Shown: positions 1-9,831 of the stretch, in pieces
How the letters are laid out: each line of letters starts with the position of its first letter
Numbering within the stretch: the stretch's first letter is position 1
Assembly: GCA_963816925.1 (NCBI GenBank)
Contig: CAWFMY010000009.1
Coordinates: 1-64,000, forward strand
Source of the DNA: CAIWHR01 sp963816925
GTDB lineage: Bacteria; Pseudomonadota; Gammaproteobacteria; Burkholderiales; Casimicrobiaceae
Length of the DNA: 64,000 nt
Reading direction: 5' to 3'
Made by a program: the position numbers and the translations under genes
Notes under the pieces: generated by a model
Told to the model about the DNA's origin: nothing
What the model saw: only the letters and a program-made list of their open reading frames with translations
Database searches by the model: none

Positions 1-1204
1 AACGCTACCAGCAATCTGTATGTGATTTCGTATCGTGACACGAATCCGCAACAAGCATTGGCGGTGATCGATGCGCTGCTTCAAATATTCGTCCAATCCA
101 CGGTCGGCGACGAACGCCAGGATGGACGTGGTGCACTCAAATTTCTGGATGAGCAGATTAGCCATTACGAACAAAGCCTTCAGCTGGCGGAAGGCCGTCT
201 GAAGGATTTCCGCCTCAAATATCTCGGCGTTCCCGGACAGAGTGGCCAGGCCGGACAGGACTACTTCGGTCGCATGTCAAAACTCACCGATGAAATTACC
301 AACACGAAATTGGAACTCCGTTCTGCCATCGAATCGCGGGATTCGTACAAGCGAGACTTGGCTGGGCCAACTTCGACGATGTCGTTCGCCGGACGGCCCG
401 GATACGTTTCCGGGCCCGCACCGGAAATGGCAACGCGAATTGCCTCACAAAAGGCAAAGCTTGACGAATTGCTGCGCTCGTACACCGATCAGCACCCTGA
501 TGTCGTCGGCACTCGACGTGTCATCGCCGAATTGGAAGTCCAGCAACGGCAGGAGCGGGGAAGCGCGGGAGCGTGAGGCTCGCGCACGGGCAAATCAGCC
601 GAACCCGTGGAGAGCAATCCGATTTACGAAAAGATGCGGGTTTCGCTGGCGACGCCGAAGCGAAAGCGGCCTCGTCGCAGGGGCGCCTGTCGGCGTACGA
701 AAGCGAGTACGCGCAGCTGAAGATCCAGGCCCGGCTCGTTCCGCAAGTCGAGGCCGAGCTCCGCGCAGCTCAATCGCGGACTACGACATCCAGAAGAAGA
801 CCTACAGCGATCTCCTGGGCCCGCCGCGAGGCCGCCACTATGGGCGTGAAGGTTCAGGATACCGAGGGCGCGCCGTTCCGCGTCGTCGACCCTCCGCGCG
901 TTTCCCGAAGCCCATCCAACCGACACGCCTTTCAATGCTGGCGGCAGCGTTTGCCTTTGCGTTGGCCGTAGGAGTCGTCGCGAGTTTTGTCGCCAACGAA
1001 CTCGTTCCCACGTTTCAGGACCGGCGTTCGCTTGGCGAGTTCGCGGAACGCCCGATTCTCGGGGCGGTTTCGACGGTCATCGACGAGCCCCTGCGAATTC
1101 GGAGACGGCGTGGCTTGCTGATATTTTGCGGTGGATTGGCCAGCTTGTTTGCGACGTTTGGCGCGCTTTTGGCATTTGCGCTGCTGATTGCGCGCGCCGC
1201 GTGA
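1..1204 (+). pseudogene. XrtA-type polysaccharide chain-length determinant (GumC/Wzz-like), 5'-truncated, multiply frameshifted
   Basis: This is the C-terminal part of an inner-membrane polysaccharide co-polymerase that sets exopolysaccharide chain length and pairs with the kinase that follows. A long coiled-coil periplasmic region is readable in frame 1 to about 560 (for example LRSYTDQHPDVVGTRRVIAE). The protein then hops frames about six times between 560 and 905: YEKMRVSLATP in frame 1, LSAYESEYAQLKIQARLV in frame 3, DYDIQKKTYSDLL in frame 2, then frame 3 and back to frame 2. The final stretch (about 930-1204) carries two hydrophobic segments flanking FQDRRSLGEFAERPILGAVS, as expected of the family. 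The start lies left of the window. Identity is firm from context; the indels are either assembly errors or real decay. Confidence 0.8.
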
Positions 1205-1214
1205 GGACCGAGCG

Positions 1215-2207
1215 ATGAGCCTGATCGAGCAGGCCGCAAAGCGACTTGCGGAATTGCAGCGGTCCGAAGCGGAAATCAACGGCGCCGCAGGCCAAGCCGA
1301 AGGCGACGGCCTTGCGGGAGCGCCACGTGGTCAAGTGCCGACACCGACGCCGTCGTTCGCGAGTTCAATGCACGCAACGTCGAGCCCGGTTTCTCGGACG
1401 CATTGCGTGTCACGGATGACGATGCGCGGGTTGCATCAGGCACTCGCGCAACTTGGGGCGACAGCACGCCGCGCCAAAGCGTTGAGATCGACCTGCAACG
1501 CCTCAAAGCTCGTGGATTCATTACGCCCGACGTCAAGGATTCGCAGATTGCCCACGAGTTTCGCGTCATCAAGCGTCCCATCATCCGCAACGCTCAGGGC
1601 CGGTCTGGCGCCACGATTCGCAACGGTAACTTGGTCATGGTAACGAGCTCGCTGCCAGGCGAAGGCAAGACCTTTACGGCGGCGAATCTCGCACTCAGCA
1701 TGGCCATGGAGTTCGATACCACGGTGTTGCTTGTCGACGGCGACGTCGCGCGGCCTTCATTGCCCGACGTCTTGGGCATTCCGGAATCTCCGGGCTCATG
1801 GACTCTGCTGACAAGGGACGATCTCGACATCAGTCAGGTGCTTTTGCAAACCAATATCGAAAGGCTGGTGTTCCTCCCTGCCGGATTGCGCCATCGTCAC
1901 GCCACCGAACTCCTGGCGAGCGAAAAGATGGGAGCGCTGTCGCGCAGAGCTTGCTTCTCGCTATCGAAACCGAATCGTGATTTTCGACTCGCCACCGCTG
2001 CTGGCGACGGCGGAGGCGCCCGCGCTGGCGGCGCAGATGGGGCAGATTGTCATGGTCGTTGCCGCCGATGCGACGCCGCGGAAGACCGTCAGCCATGCGC
2101 TTGCGACCATCGAGCGATGCGAAGTGGTGCTGATGACCCTTAACAAGACTGCCAAGTCCGAGATCGGCATGTACTATGGCTACTACTCGGACGATGGCCC
2201 GCGCTAG
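1215..2207 (+). CDS. XrtA-associated tyrosine autokinase (BY-kinase), frameshifted
   Basis: This is a cytoplasmic bacterial tyrosine kinase of the CpsD/CapB type, the partner of the chain-length protein just upstream. It starts at ATG 1215 (MSLIEQAAKRLAELQR). It changes frame near 1330-1360, continues as FITPDVKDSQIAHEFRVIKR and SSLPGEGKTFTAANLALS (Walker A), then VLLVDGDVARPSL (Walker A'). It changes frame again near 1940-1965 to give IFDSPPLLATAEAPAL (Walker B region). The C terminus is tyrosine-rich (MYYGYYSDDGPR), matching the autophosphorylated tail of BY-kinases. It lies 11 bp after the chain-length gene and slightly overlaps the next gene, so it is clearly in an operon. Confidence 0.85.
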
Positions 2208-3821
2208 TCAGCGTCAAAACCCGGCGGTCTGTCTCCTGCGACCGCTCGTAAAGCGAGCGGCAAGCGCATCGCCCGTCACTTACCCGCACCTGGCCGCTGT
2301 TGTCATGGCAATTGGACTATGGGCGGCCGCCGCACCGTCCGGCGCGCAATCATGGCGTATCAAACCATCCATTTCGTTGTCCGAACTCGCCACCGATAAC
2401 GTCAATCTCGCGCCATCCGATGTCGCGAAAGGAGACTTCGTTACCCAACTCACGCCGTCGCTAGTGTTCCGAGAAATCAGCCCTCGAACCCGCCTCATTG
2501 GCGACATCGCGGTCCCCATCCTGTTCTATGCACGCACCGGCTCCGAGAACAACAATGTGTACCCCGTCGCAAATATCGTCGGCAACGTCGAGGCCATCGA
2601 AGACTGGTTCTTCGTCGACGGCGTGATCTCGATATCGCAGCCTTACCTCTCGCCCTTCGGAGCCCAGCCCGCCGGACTCACCAACGGGACGCAGAATCGA
2701 TATACGCAGCAGACGTATCGCATAAGCCCCTACGTGACGGGACTCCTGCCCGGCGAAGTACGGTACGAGCTTCGTAACAATAGCTACTGGTCCAATACGT
2801 CGCAGAAGTCGATAACGACAGGCGAGTCCGGAATTCCCATCTCGACGAACAATTCGTACACGTCGGATTGGTCGGCAAAGGTCGAGAGTCCGGTTGCGCC
2901 CTTGGGGTGGTTTGCCCGTGCCGACGCGGTAAACGTGAAGTTCAGCAACCAGAATGCGCAGCGGATGAATCTGGCCGTCGCGGGACCGAAGTATGCGTAC
3001 ACGCCACAGCTCCGTTTCTCCCTCATCGCCGGCTACGAGGACAACCAGTTTCCGCTCAGCAGCTATACGGGCGGGGTCTACGGTGGCGGGGTCGAATGGC
3101 GCCCGACCGAGCGGACCAATGTCGTCGCCAACGTGGAGCACCGATTCTTCGGCACATCCTACCTGCTGAGCCTCGATCACCGCACGCCCCTGTCTGCGGC
3201 GAATGTCGTCGCGTCGCGCGGCATTACGACGTATGCGCAGCAGGTGGCGGCGGCAACGGGCACCGGCAGTGTCACCGGATTGCTCAACCAGCTCTTCACA
3301 TCCCGCATTCCCGATCCCAAGGAACGAAAGGAAGCGGTCGACGACTTTCTTTCCGACCAGAATCTGCCGGCGACGCTTGCCGCGCCGGTCAATTCCTATT
3401 CCGAGCAGGTTTTGCTCACCGAAAACGTCAGCGCTTCCGCCGGCCTGCTCGGATCGCGCAACAGTATCTTCCTGACGCTTTTCTATCTGCGCACCGAGCC
3501 CATCTCGGGGGCCGGAAACGCTCTTCCCCCTTACTCGCAGCGCAGAACAACAATACCCAGACGGGCGTCAACGTCGTTTGGTCGCACAAGCTTACTCGCA
3601 CCGCGGTCTTGAATTTGACGGGATTTGCGACAAGGACGAAAGCCAACGCGCCCTTTACCGGGGAGACGAAACAGGGCGGCGTCTCCATGGAGATTGTATT
3701 GCCCGTGTCTCGACACACATCGATTGCGGCGGGCGGGCGTTACCAATCCCTCAGTTCGACTGTCACGACCGGCTACAACGAAGCGGCGGTTTACGCCGGT
3801 TTGACATACGCATTCAGGTAG
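2194..3821 (+). CDS. PEP-CTERM/XrtA system-associated outer-membrane beta-barrel protein, frameshifted
   Basis: The protein is about 540 aa with an N-terminal signal region (AAVVMAIGLWAAAAPSGAQS). The remainder is rich in alternating hydrophobic, aromatic and Asn/Thr/Ser residues, typical of an outer-membrane beta-barrel; WRIKPSISLSELATDNVNL is the characteristic mature N terminus of the TIGR03016-type family. The final strands (LNLTGFATRTKANAPFTG to AAVYAGLTYAFR) are in another frame, so one indel lies near 3520-3540. It ends in Phe-Arg after an aromatic strand, unlike the plain terminal Phe of many barrels. The start is uncertain: ATG 2176 or 2194, both overlapping the kinase stop. The function is unproven; a role in polymer export across the outer membrane is inferred from the locus. 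Confidence 0.8.
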
Positions 3822-3828
3822 ATTCTCA

Positions 3829-4871
3829 ATGTACGAATCCTTCTACCGCCTGACGGGAAAGCCCTTTCAGCTCAACCCGGACCCTTCCTTCTTCTTCGCG
3901 AGTCGCGGTCACAAGCGGGCGTTCGCTTACCTCGAGTACGGGCTGTACCAAAGCGAAGGCTTCATCGTCATCACCGGCGAGATTGGAGCCGGCAAGACGA
4001 CGATCGTCCGCAGCCTTCTCGAGCAGCTCGACCCGTCGAAGGTCGTGGCCGCGCAGATTGTCAGCACGCAGCTCGATGCCGACGAATTGCTGCGCGCGGT
4101 GGGCGTGGCCTTCGGGCTACCGGTGCGTACCGTCGACAAGGCCGTCCTGCTTGCTTCGCTCGAGGCGTACTTCTGCCAGCTGGTTCTCGACAAGAAACGC
4201 GCGTTGCTTGTCGTCGACGAGGCTCAGAATCTCTCGGACCGGGCGCTGGAAGAGCTGCGCATGCTGTCCAACTTTCAGCTCGGCGACCAGGCACTTCTGC
4301 AAAGCTTTCTGATCGGGCAACCCGAGCTGCGCCAGATGATGCAGGGACCGCAGATGCAGCAACTGCGACAGCGGGTCATTGCGTCCTATCACCTGGGCCC
4401 ACTCGATTCCGGCGAAACGAAGTCGTATATCGAGCATCGGCTTCGTCATGTCAACTGGCAGGACGATCCGAGCTTCGATCCGGAATGTTTCAGCGTGATA
4501 CACAGACTACTCCAATGGCATTCCGAGGAAGATCAACACGCTTTGCAACCGTCTGTTGCTTGCAGCCTATTTGGGTGAAAAGCACACGCTGACTGCCGAG
4601 CGACGTTCTTGCCGTCGCGAAGGAGATCGACGAAGAGCTCGGGATGGACACGGGGCGCGGCGCAATGTCGGTGGTCGCCACCGGAAGCCCAGATGGAGAG
4701 TCGGCGTTATCCATGCGGTCCGAGCCGAAGTTCTGGCACCGCCATCTCGAGCATCTCGACGAGCGCATGGACAGGCTCGAGCGAACGGTTTCCACGGCGG
4801 TGGATCTCCTCCATCGGCTCCTCCACCCGGACAAATCCGGCAACGAGCCCGGAACGGGCACCGAACGCTAG
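3829..4871 (+). CDS. XrtA/PEP-CTERM system-associated AAA ATPase (ExeA/GspA-like), frameshifted
   Basis: The first residues (MYESFYRLTGKPFQLNPDP) are the hallmark of the ExeA/GspA-like ATPases found in exosortase loci. Walker A is GEIGAGKTT, Walker B is LLVVDEAQNL, and the LRMLSNFQ and GQPELRQMM segments follow as in AAA_22 proteins. The gene reads in frame 1 to about 4510, shifts to frame 2 (LLLAAYLGEKHTLTA), then to frame 3 near 4597 (RSEPKFWHRHLEHLDERMDR), ending at 4871 with a short coiled-coil tail. It starts 7 bp after the outer-membrane protein gene. It probably energises or organises polymer export at the inner membrane, but its biochemical role is not established. Confidence 0.85.
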
Positions 4872-4918
4872 CGAACGGCATCCCGTGCTTCGCCGCGCGA
4901 GACTCGTTCACCGCCTCC

Positions 4919-5760
4919 ATGGAGATCGTGAATGCGCTCACGGTCGACGTCGGTGAGTATTTCCAGGATTTTGCGTTTGCGGCGCACGTCTCGCGCACGT
5001 CGTGGGACGCGCTCCCGTCACGCGTTGAACAGAATGTCGAGCGGGTGCTCGCGCTGTTCGCCGATCACGACGCGCGCGCGACATTTTTTGCACTCGGCTG
5101 GATCGCGGAGCGCCATCCCCAGCTGATACGCCGCATCGTGGACTGCGGGCATGAGATCGGGAGCAACGGCTACGAACACGTCCGCGCCACCGATCAGGCC
5201 TGGGGACAGCTCCTTGCCGATGCGCGCCTGGCCAAGGCCATTCTCGAGGACGTCGCCGGAGTCGCGGTTGCGGGCTACCGCGCTCCCGGACTCTGGCTTG
5301 GTCGGATCAATCCGTGGGCTTTCTTCGAGTGCATCGGAGAAGCCGGTTATCGATACAGCTCGAGCGTGTACCCGATCGGCAGGACACGTGGCCAGTGCCA
5401 GCGTCGCGCCGACGATTCGCCAACGAAGTCCGCCCCGGCCTGCTCGAGGTGCCCGTCGCGACCGTCAGCGCCCTGCGCACGAATTGGCCCGTCGGAGGCG
5501 GGAGGGCCTTTCGCTTTCTCCCCTACCGATTTTCGCGGTGGTCGATTCGGCACATCAATGCCGCCGACCGTCAGCCAGCGATGTTTCGATTCGACGCTTG
5601 GGAAATCGATTTCGAGCAGCCTCGGATCGAGGGTGGAGACCACCTGGCCACCATGGGGCACTACCACAACCTGCGGAAGACGGACCCGCGGCTACGGCGA
5701 CTCTTGCGCGATTTTCGATGGAATCGGGCGGATCGCGTGTATCTGCATGATTCCGACTGA
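4919..5760 (+). CDS. XrtA system polysaccharide deacetylase (NodB fold + DUF3473), frameshifted, altered motifs
   Basis: This is a predicted N-deacetylase acting on the exopolysaccharide. ATG 4919 gives MEIVNALTVDV. NodB features are visible: ARATFFALGWIAE, GYRAPGLW, YSSSVYPI. The DUF3473 tail reads RFDAWEIDFEQPRI and MGHYHNLRKTDPRLRRLLRDF. One indel near 5400 moves the second half to frame 1, ending at 5760. Two metal-site motifs are unusual. The usual DVEDYF is DVGEYF (residues 10-15), and the usual HEIASHGYxH is HEIGSNGYEH (residues 78-87, Asn83 in place of His). Either the enzyme is impaired or these are sequence errors. It is the last recognisable gene of the XrtA-type cluster here. Confidence 0.82.
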
Positions 5761-5786
5761 GGGCTCGGTCCGGGCGGCGTCCCTCG

Positions 5787-6785
5787 TCAATGGAAAATGC
5801 CGACGAGCGGCATATCACCTGTCGCGCCATACGAGAAAATCACGTCTGCAATGCCATCGCGTTTGGTGCTGATATACCAGACGCCATTGCGAAGGATGCC
5901 GATACCGGACTTTCCGTTACCGTACCAGTCGACCAGCACTGGCCTGTCGCCTGCCATGCCCCCGAACGCAACGACGGCATCGATGGCGCCATTGTGATTC
6001 CCGTCGATGTACCAAATGCCGTTGCGATAGACCGCGAGGCCGACAGTTCCATCCCCATTGATTTCGCCACATAACGGAATATCGCCGGCTGCGCCGAAAT
6101 AGTAGGTCAGGCTTACGGAAGCCGTGCGACTGGTGCTGACGTACCACGCGCCATTGCGGAAGATCACGAGATCGTCGGTGCCATCGCCGTTGAAGTCGCA
6201 CAACAACGGGATGTCGCCGGGCACGCCGCCAAAGGCGTATTGCTGGTCAACGGCACCGTTCTTGTTGAAGTCGGCAAACCACGTGCCGTTCCGGTACAGG
6301 ACCAGGTCGGAAAATCCATCGCCATTGACATCACCCGCAAGCGGAACGTCACCCGCCATCCCGAAAGGAGTTTTTACATCCCAAGTGTGATCGTAGTTGT
6401 AATCGAGGAAGTAGCTGTAGACCGGCGCACCGGTGGTCGGCGATACCTTCCGATATACGGCGATGTCCGGGGGACCCACGTCGTTGGAGAAACCACTTTC
6501 CGCGCCGGCGGCGTTATACGCGGTCACGACAAAGTGGTACGGAGCTCCACCGACAAGACCCGAGATCGTGGTCGTCGTCGTGTTGCCCACGTCCACGACC
6601 GTAGGGTAGTTCCCGACCGAAGAACCGTAGTGAACCTTGTAGCCGGCAATCGGCACGCCCACCACCGCATCCCAGGCCAAGGTGACGCTCGCCGCGGCGG
6701 CAGCGCCCGCAAAGCCGAGCATTAGCAGCACAAATACGACGCACAAGGGCGCGAAGCGACCGCGCACGCTGCATGTATCCCGCAT
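5787..6785 (-). CDS. Secreted fibronectin-III / FG-GAP (VCBS) repeat protein
   Basis: The 332-aa protein has a signal peptide (PLCVVFVLLMLGFAGAAAAAS). An Fn3-like domain follows (SVTLAWDAVVGVPIAGYKVHY to YHFVVTAYNAAGAESGFSN), then about five tandem repeats of roughly 45 aa. Each repeat has the form GDxPLxxDxNGDGxxDLVxYRNGxWY. The DxNGDGxxD loops are calcium-binding-like and suggest a beta-propeller. The start was placed at 6785 because a GAGGGAG ribosome-binding site lies 9 nt upstream; a longer reading to 6905 adds an uncharged, unlikely leader. There is no PEP-CTERM sorting tail. It converges on the deacetylase gene. Likely extracellular or cell-surface; ligand unknown. Confidence 0.85.
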   Translation of the reverse strand: MRDTCSVRGRFAPLCVVFVLLMLGFAGAAAAASVTLAWDAVVGVPIAGYKVHYGSSVGNYPTVVDVGNTTTTTISGLVGGAPYHFVVTAYNAAGAESGFSNDVGPPDIAVYRKVSPTTGAPVYSYFLDYNYDHTWDVKTPFGMAGDVPLAGDVNGDGFSDLVLYRNGTWFADFNKNGAVDQQYAFGGVPGDIPLLCDFNGDGTDDLVIFRNGAWYVSTSRTASVSLTYYFGAAGDIPLCGEINGDGTVGLAVYRNGIWYIDGNHNGAIDAVVAFGGMAGDRPVLVDWYGNGKSGIGILRNGVWYISTKRDGIADVIFSYGATGDMPLVGIFH

Positions 6786-7165
6786 AGGATTCGACTCCCT
6801 CACACGCTCCCGGACCAATTCAATTTGTTGGCCACAATTGTCGAGCGCTTGTGGTTCTGCTGCACTTCGCGATACAAGCTCTTGCGGATATTGCAAAAAC
6901 TTCAATCAGGCCGCGAAACGCATGACAAACGCATAATATGGTACTTGGGGCCATTTGTCCACAAGTTCTAGGCTACAATTGTCAAAAGTCGACATATCGC
7001 CCTGCAGGACAAGCAGCGTTTATGCCAGAGCAATGAGCCTCGGCCCGCGCGCGTGGTTTGTGGATGCGCCGGGACCTGGCCAGATGAATCGATGCGGCGC
7101 ACCCGGCATAGAGGCATGTGCGCCCGGCCGGGGCGAACGGCATCAAAGTCACCGCCGCCAGACGC
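6786..7165. other. Intergenic stretch without a supported gene
   Basis: About 380 bp upstream of the minus-strand FG-GAP gene and downstream of the tRNA-Leu terminator. It includes an AT-richer segment (about 6920-6990) that could hold the promoter of the FG-GAP gene. Short open frames exist but none has a ribosome-binding site plus recognisable protein features. Confidence 0.5.
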
Positions 7166-7190
7166 AAAAAAACAGGCGCCGGGCGCCTGT
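7166..7190 (-). terminator. Rho-independent terminator of tRNA-Leu
   Basis: Read on the minus strand, a perfect hairpin with stem ACAGGCGCC/GGCGCCTGT (7172-7190) and a 1-nt centre is followed by seven T residues. It lies 48 bp beyond the 3' end of the tRNA gene. Confidence 0.85.
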
Positions 7191-7237
7191 CTCTATGCCA
7201 TGCTCTCGTCGGAATGCGGTCCCGAATGCTGCCTATC

Positions 7238-7324
7238 TGGTGCCCAGGAAGGGACTCGAACCCCCACAGTGTCGCCACCGCTAGGACCTGAACCTAGTGC
7301 GTCTACCAATTCCGCCACCTGGGC
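7238..7324 (-). tRNA. tRNA-Leu (anticodon CAG)
   Basis: An 87-nt class II tRNA. The acceptor stem is GCCCAGG/CCTGGGC, the anticodon arm is CTAGG-TTCAGGT-CCTAG with anticodon CAG, and there is a long variable arm. The T loop is GGTTCGAGTCC, and ACCA is encoded at the 3' end. It lies just upstream of and divergent from rnr, a neighbourhood common in betaproteobacteria. Confidence 0.97.
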
Positions 7325-7443
7325 GACCGCAGCCTTCAATTTTACTTTTTAGCCCCATCCTTGTCAAAGAAACGAAGTAGCTCCAAACCACCGCGCGCAC
7401 CGAAAGCCAAGGCGCCGCCCGCGCCCGCCGTGCGCACTCGCGC

Positions 7444-9720
7444 ATGCCGACCGAAGAATCTCGTCGCACGCCGCGCGCGCCCGCCGGCAGGACCGATGTC
7501 CGGCGCCGCGATGCGGACGTCGACCCGGCTCTGCTGCCCTCGCGCGGCGCCATTCTCGACGCCCTGAAGGAAGCGGGCGTGCCGCTGCCGCCCGCGGATC
7601 TCGTCCTCGCCATGGCCGTCGACCGGCGCGCGCGCGACGCGTTCCAGGGCCGGATCGAAGCGATGCAGCGCGACGGCCAATTGATGGCAAACCGCAAGGG
7701 CGAGTTGTGCGTCGCCGCCAAACTCGACCTCGTCACGGGCGCCGTGCAGGGGCACCCGGATGGATTCGGATTCCTCGTGCCCGATGACCGCAGCCCCGAT
7801 CTTTTCCTCGATCCGAAGGAAATGCACAAGGTGCTGCACGGCGATCGCGCGACGGCGCGCCGCATCGGCACCGACCGCCGTGGGCGGCCCGAAGGCGAAA
7901 TCGTCGACGTCCTCGAGCGCGCCAACAAGACCATTGTCGGCCGCCTCTACGAGGAGCGCGGCATCGCATTCGTCGTCGCGGAAAATCGACGCATCAACCA
8001 GGACCTGCTCGTGCCGCCCGGCGAGCGCGGCAGCGCGAAGTCCGGCGATGTCGTCGTGGTCGAGGTCGTCGAGCAGCCTTCGCCGCAGCGCGAGGCGATC
8101 GTGCGCGTCGTCGAGGTGCTGGGCAGCTACACGGATCCCGGCATGGAGATCGAGATCGCGCTGCGCAAGCACGACCTGCCGCACGAATTTTCCGCCGCCG
8201 CGACGAAACAGGCGGACCGGCTGCCGAAGGACGTGCGGCCCGGCGAGCTGAAGGGCCGCGTCGACCTCACCGGCCTGCCGCTCGTCACCATCGACGGCGA
8301 GACGGCGAAGGATTTCGACGATGCGGTGTATTGCGAGCGCAAGGGCACGGGCTTCCGGGTAATCGTCGCGATCGCCGACGTCTCGCACTACGTCCGCGAC
8401 GGCGACGCGCTCGACCGCGACGCGCGCGAGCGCGGCACCTCCGTCTATTTCCCGCGCCGCGTGATTCCGATGCTGCCCGAGGCGCTGTCGAACGAGCTCT
8501 GCTCGCTGAAACCCGTCGTGGACCGCCTGTGCATGGTCTGCGAGATGGACGTCAGCGCGACCGGCGTCATCGGGAGCTACAAGTTCTACGCGGCGGTCAT
8601 GCATTCGCGCGCGCGCCTCACGTACACGCAGGTCTGGAACTGGCTGTCCGACCCGAAGAAGGCGCCGCGGGAAGCGGCGCCGCTGTTGCCGCATCTCTCC
8701 AATCTTTACTCGCTCTACCACGCGCTCAAGGCGGCGCGCGAGGCGCGCGGCGCCATCGATTTCGACACGGTGGAGATGCAGCTCGAATTCGACGTCAAGG
8801 GCAAGATTGTCCGCGTCGTGCCGGTGGTGCGAAACGACGCGCACAAGCTGATCGAGGAATGCATGCTCGCAGCGAACGTCTGCACCGCGCAGTTCCTCGA
8901 CCGGCACAAGCATCCGGCGCTCTATCGCGTGCACGAGGGCCCGACGCCGGAAAAGCTCTCCGTGCTGCGCGACTTCCTCGGGAGCTGCGCGCTGTCGCTG
9001 CCCGGCGGCGACGACCCGACGGCGTCGGACTACGCAAAGCTGCTGCTGAAAATCAAGGACCGGCCCGACTACGCGCTCTTGCAGACGGTGCTGCTGCGCT
9101 CGCTGCAGCAGGCGCGCTACCGCCCCGACAACGTCGGCCACTTCGGCCTCTCGTACGAGGCCTACGCGCATTTCACGTCGCCGATCCGCCGCTATCCCGA
9201 CCTGCTCGTGCACCGCGCGATCAAGGCCGTGCTCGCGGGGACCGAGTACAAGCCAGGCGGCGCGTCATGGGCGGAGCTGGGCGAGCACTGCTCGTTCACC
9301 GAGCGGCGGGCCGACGACGCGACCCGCGACGTCGAGAACTGGCTCAAGTGCTACTTCATGCAGGACAAGGTCGGCGAATCGTTCGGCGGCACGATCAGCG
9401 GCGTGACGAGCTTCGGTATCTTCGTGACGCTCGACGACCTCAACATCGACGGCCTCGTGCATGTCACCGAGCTCGGGCGCGACTACTTCCACTTCGACGC
9501 GGGCCGGCACGCGATGATCGGCGAGCGCACGGGACGCGTGTTCCAGCTCGCCGGTCGTGTCCGCGTGAAGGTCGCGCGCGTCGATCTCGAAGCGACCAAG
9601 ATCGACTTCACGCTGGACGAGGAGACGGCGCCGGCGGCGCCCGCGCTCCCGAAACGGCCGCAATACAGCGAACCGCTGGCGCGCAGCGACCGGCCACCCA
9701 AGGGCAAGCCAAGGCGATGA
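7444..9720 (+). CDS. rnr: Ribonuclease R (3'-5' exoribonuclease)
   Basis: The 758-aa protein is in the size range of RNase R. Domain order is an N-terminal winged-helix-like region (about 25-75), cold-shock domains (about 75-240), and the RNB catalytic domain with DFDDAVYC at residue 290 and ADVSHYVRDGDALD. HFTSPIRRYPDLLVHR follows, then an S1 domain from about residue 650 (GTISGVTSFGIFVTLDD) and a basic tail. It degrades structured RNA and takes part in RNA quality control. An upstream TTG frame from 7361 (SKKRSSSKPPRAPKAKAP) looks like a genuine basic RNase R leader. It is out of frame with 7444, so the true N terminus may be 28 aa longer with one indel. Confidence 0.95.
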   Translation: MPTEESRRTPRAPAGRTDVRRRDADVDPALLPSRGAILDALKEAGVPLPPADLVLAMAVDRRARDAFQGRIEAMQRDGQLMANRKGELCVAAKLDLVTGAVQGHPDGFGFLVPDDRSPDLFLDPKEMHKVLHGDRATARRIGTDRRGRPEGEIVDVLERANKTIVGRLYEERGIAFVVAENRRINQDLLVPPGERGSAKSGDVVVVEVVEQPSPQREAIVRVVEVLGSYTDPGMEIEIALRKHDLPHEFSAAATKQADRLPKDVRPGELKGRVDLTGLPLVTIDGETAKDFDDAVYCERKGTGFRVIVAIADVSHYVRDGDALDRDARERGTSVYFPRRVIPMLPEALSNELCSLKPVVDRLCMVCEMDVSATGVIGSYKFYAAVMHSRARLTYTQVWNWLSDPKKAPREAAPLLPHLSNLYSLYHALKAAREARGAIDFDTVEMQLEFDVKGKIVRVVPVVRNDAHKLIEECMLAANVCTAQFLDRHKHPALYRVHEGPTPEKLSVLRDFLGSCALSLPGGDDPTASDYAKLLLKIKDRPDYALLQTVLLRSLQQARYRPDNVGHFGLSYEAYAHFTSPIRRYPDLLVHRAIKAVLAGTEYKPGGASWAELGEHCSFTERRADDATRDVENWLKCYFMQDKVGESFGGTISGVTSFGIFVTLDDLNIDGLVHVTELGRDYFHFDAGRHAMIGERTGRVFQLAGRVRVKVARVDLEATKIDFTLDEETAPAAPALPKRPQYSEPLARSDRPPKGKPRR

Positions 9721-9831
9721 TTAATCATTCATAATCAGTTCGTTACGCGAACTATCGACCGCTTGTGTGCGGCGCAACAAACCCGGCCGGCTCGCTGCTA
9801 GAATGGGCGATACATCCCGGAGTTGACGACG

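Noticed and set aside
5787..6785. PEP-CTERM substrate of the adjacent XrtA-type system
   Set aside because: The protein ends directly after the last FG-GAP repeat; no PEP motif, hydrophobic helix or basic tail.
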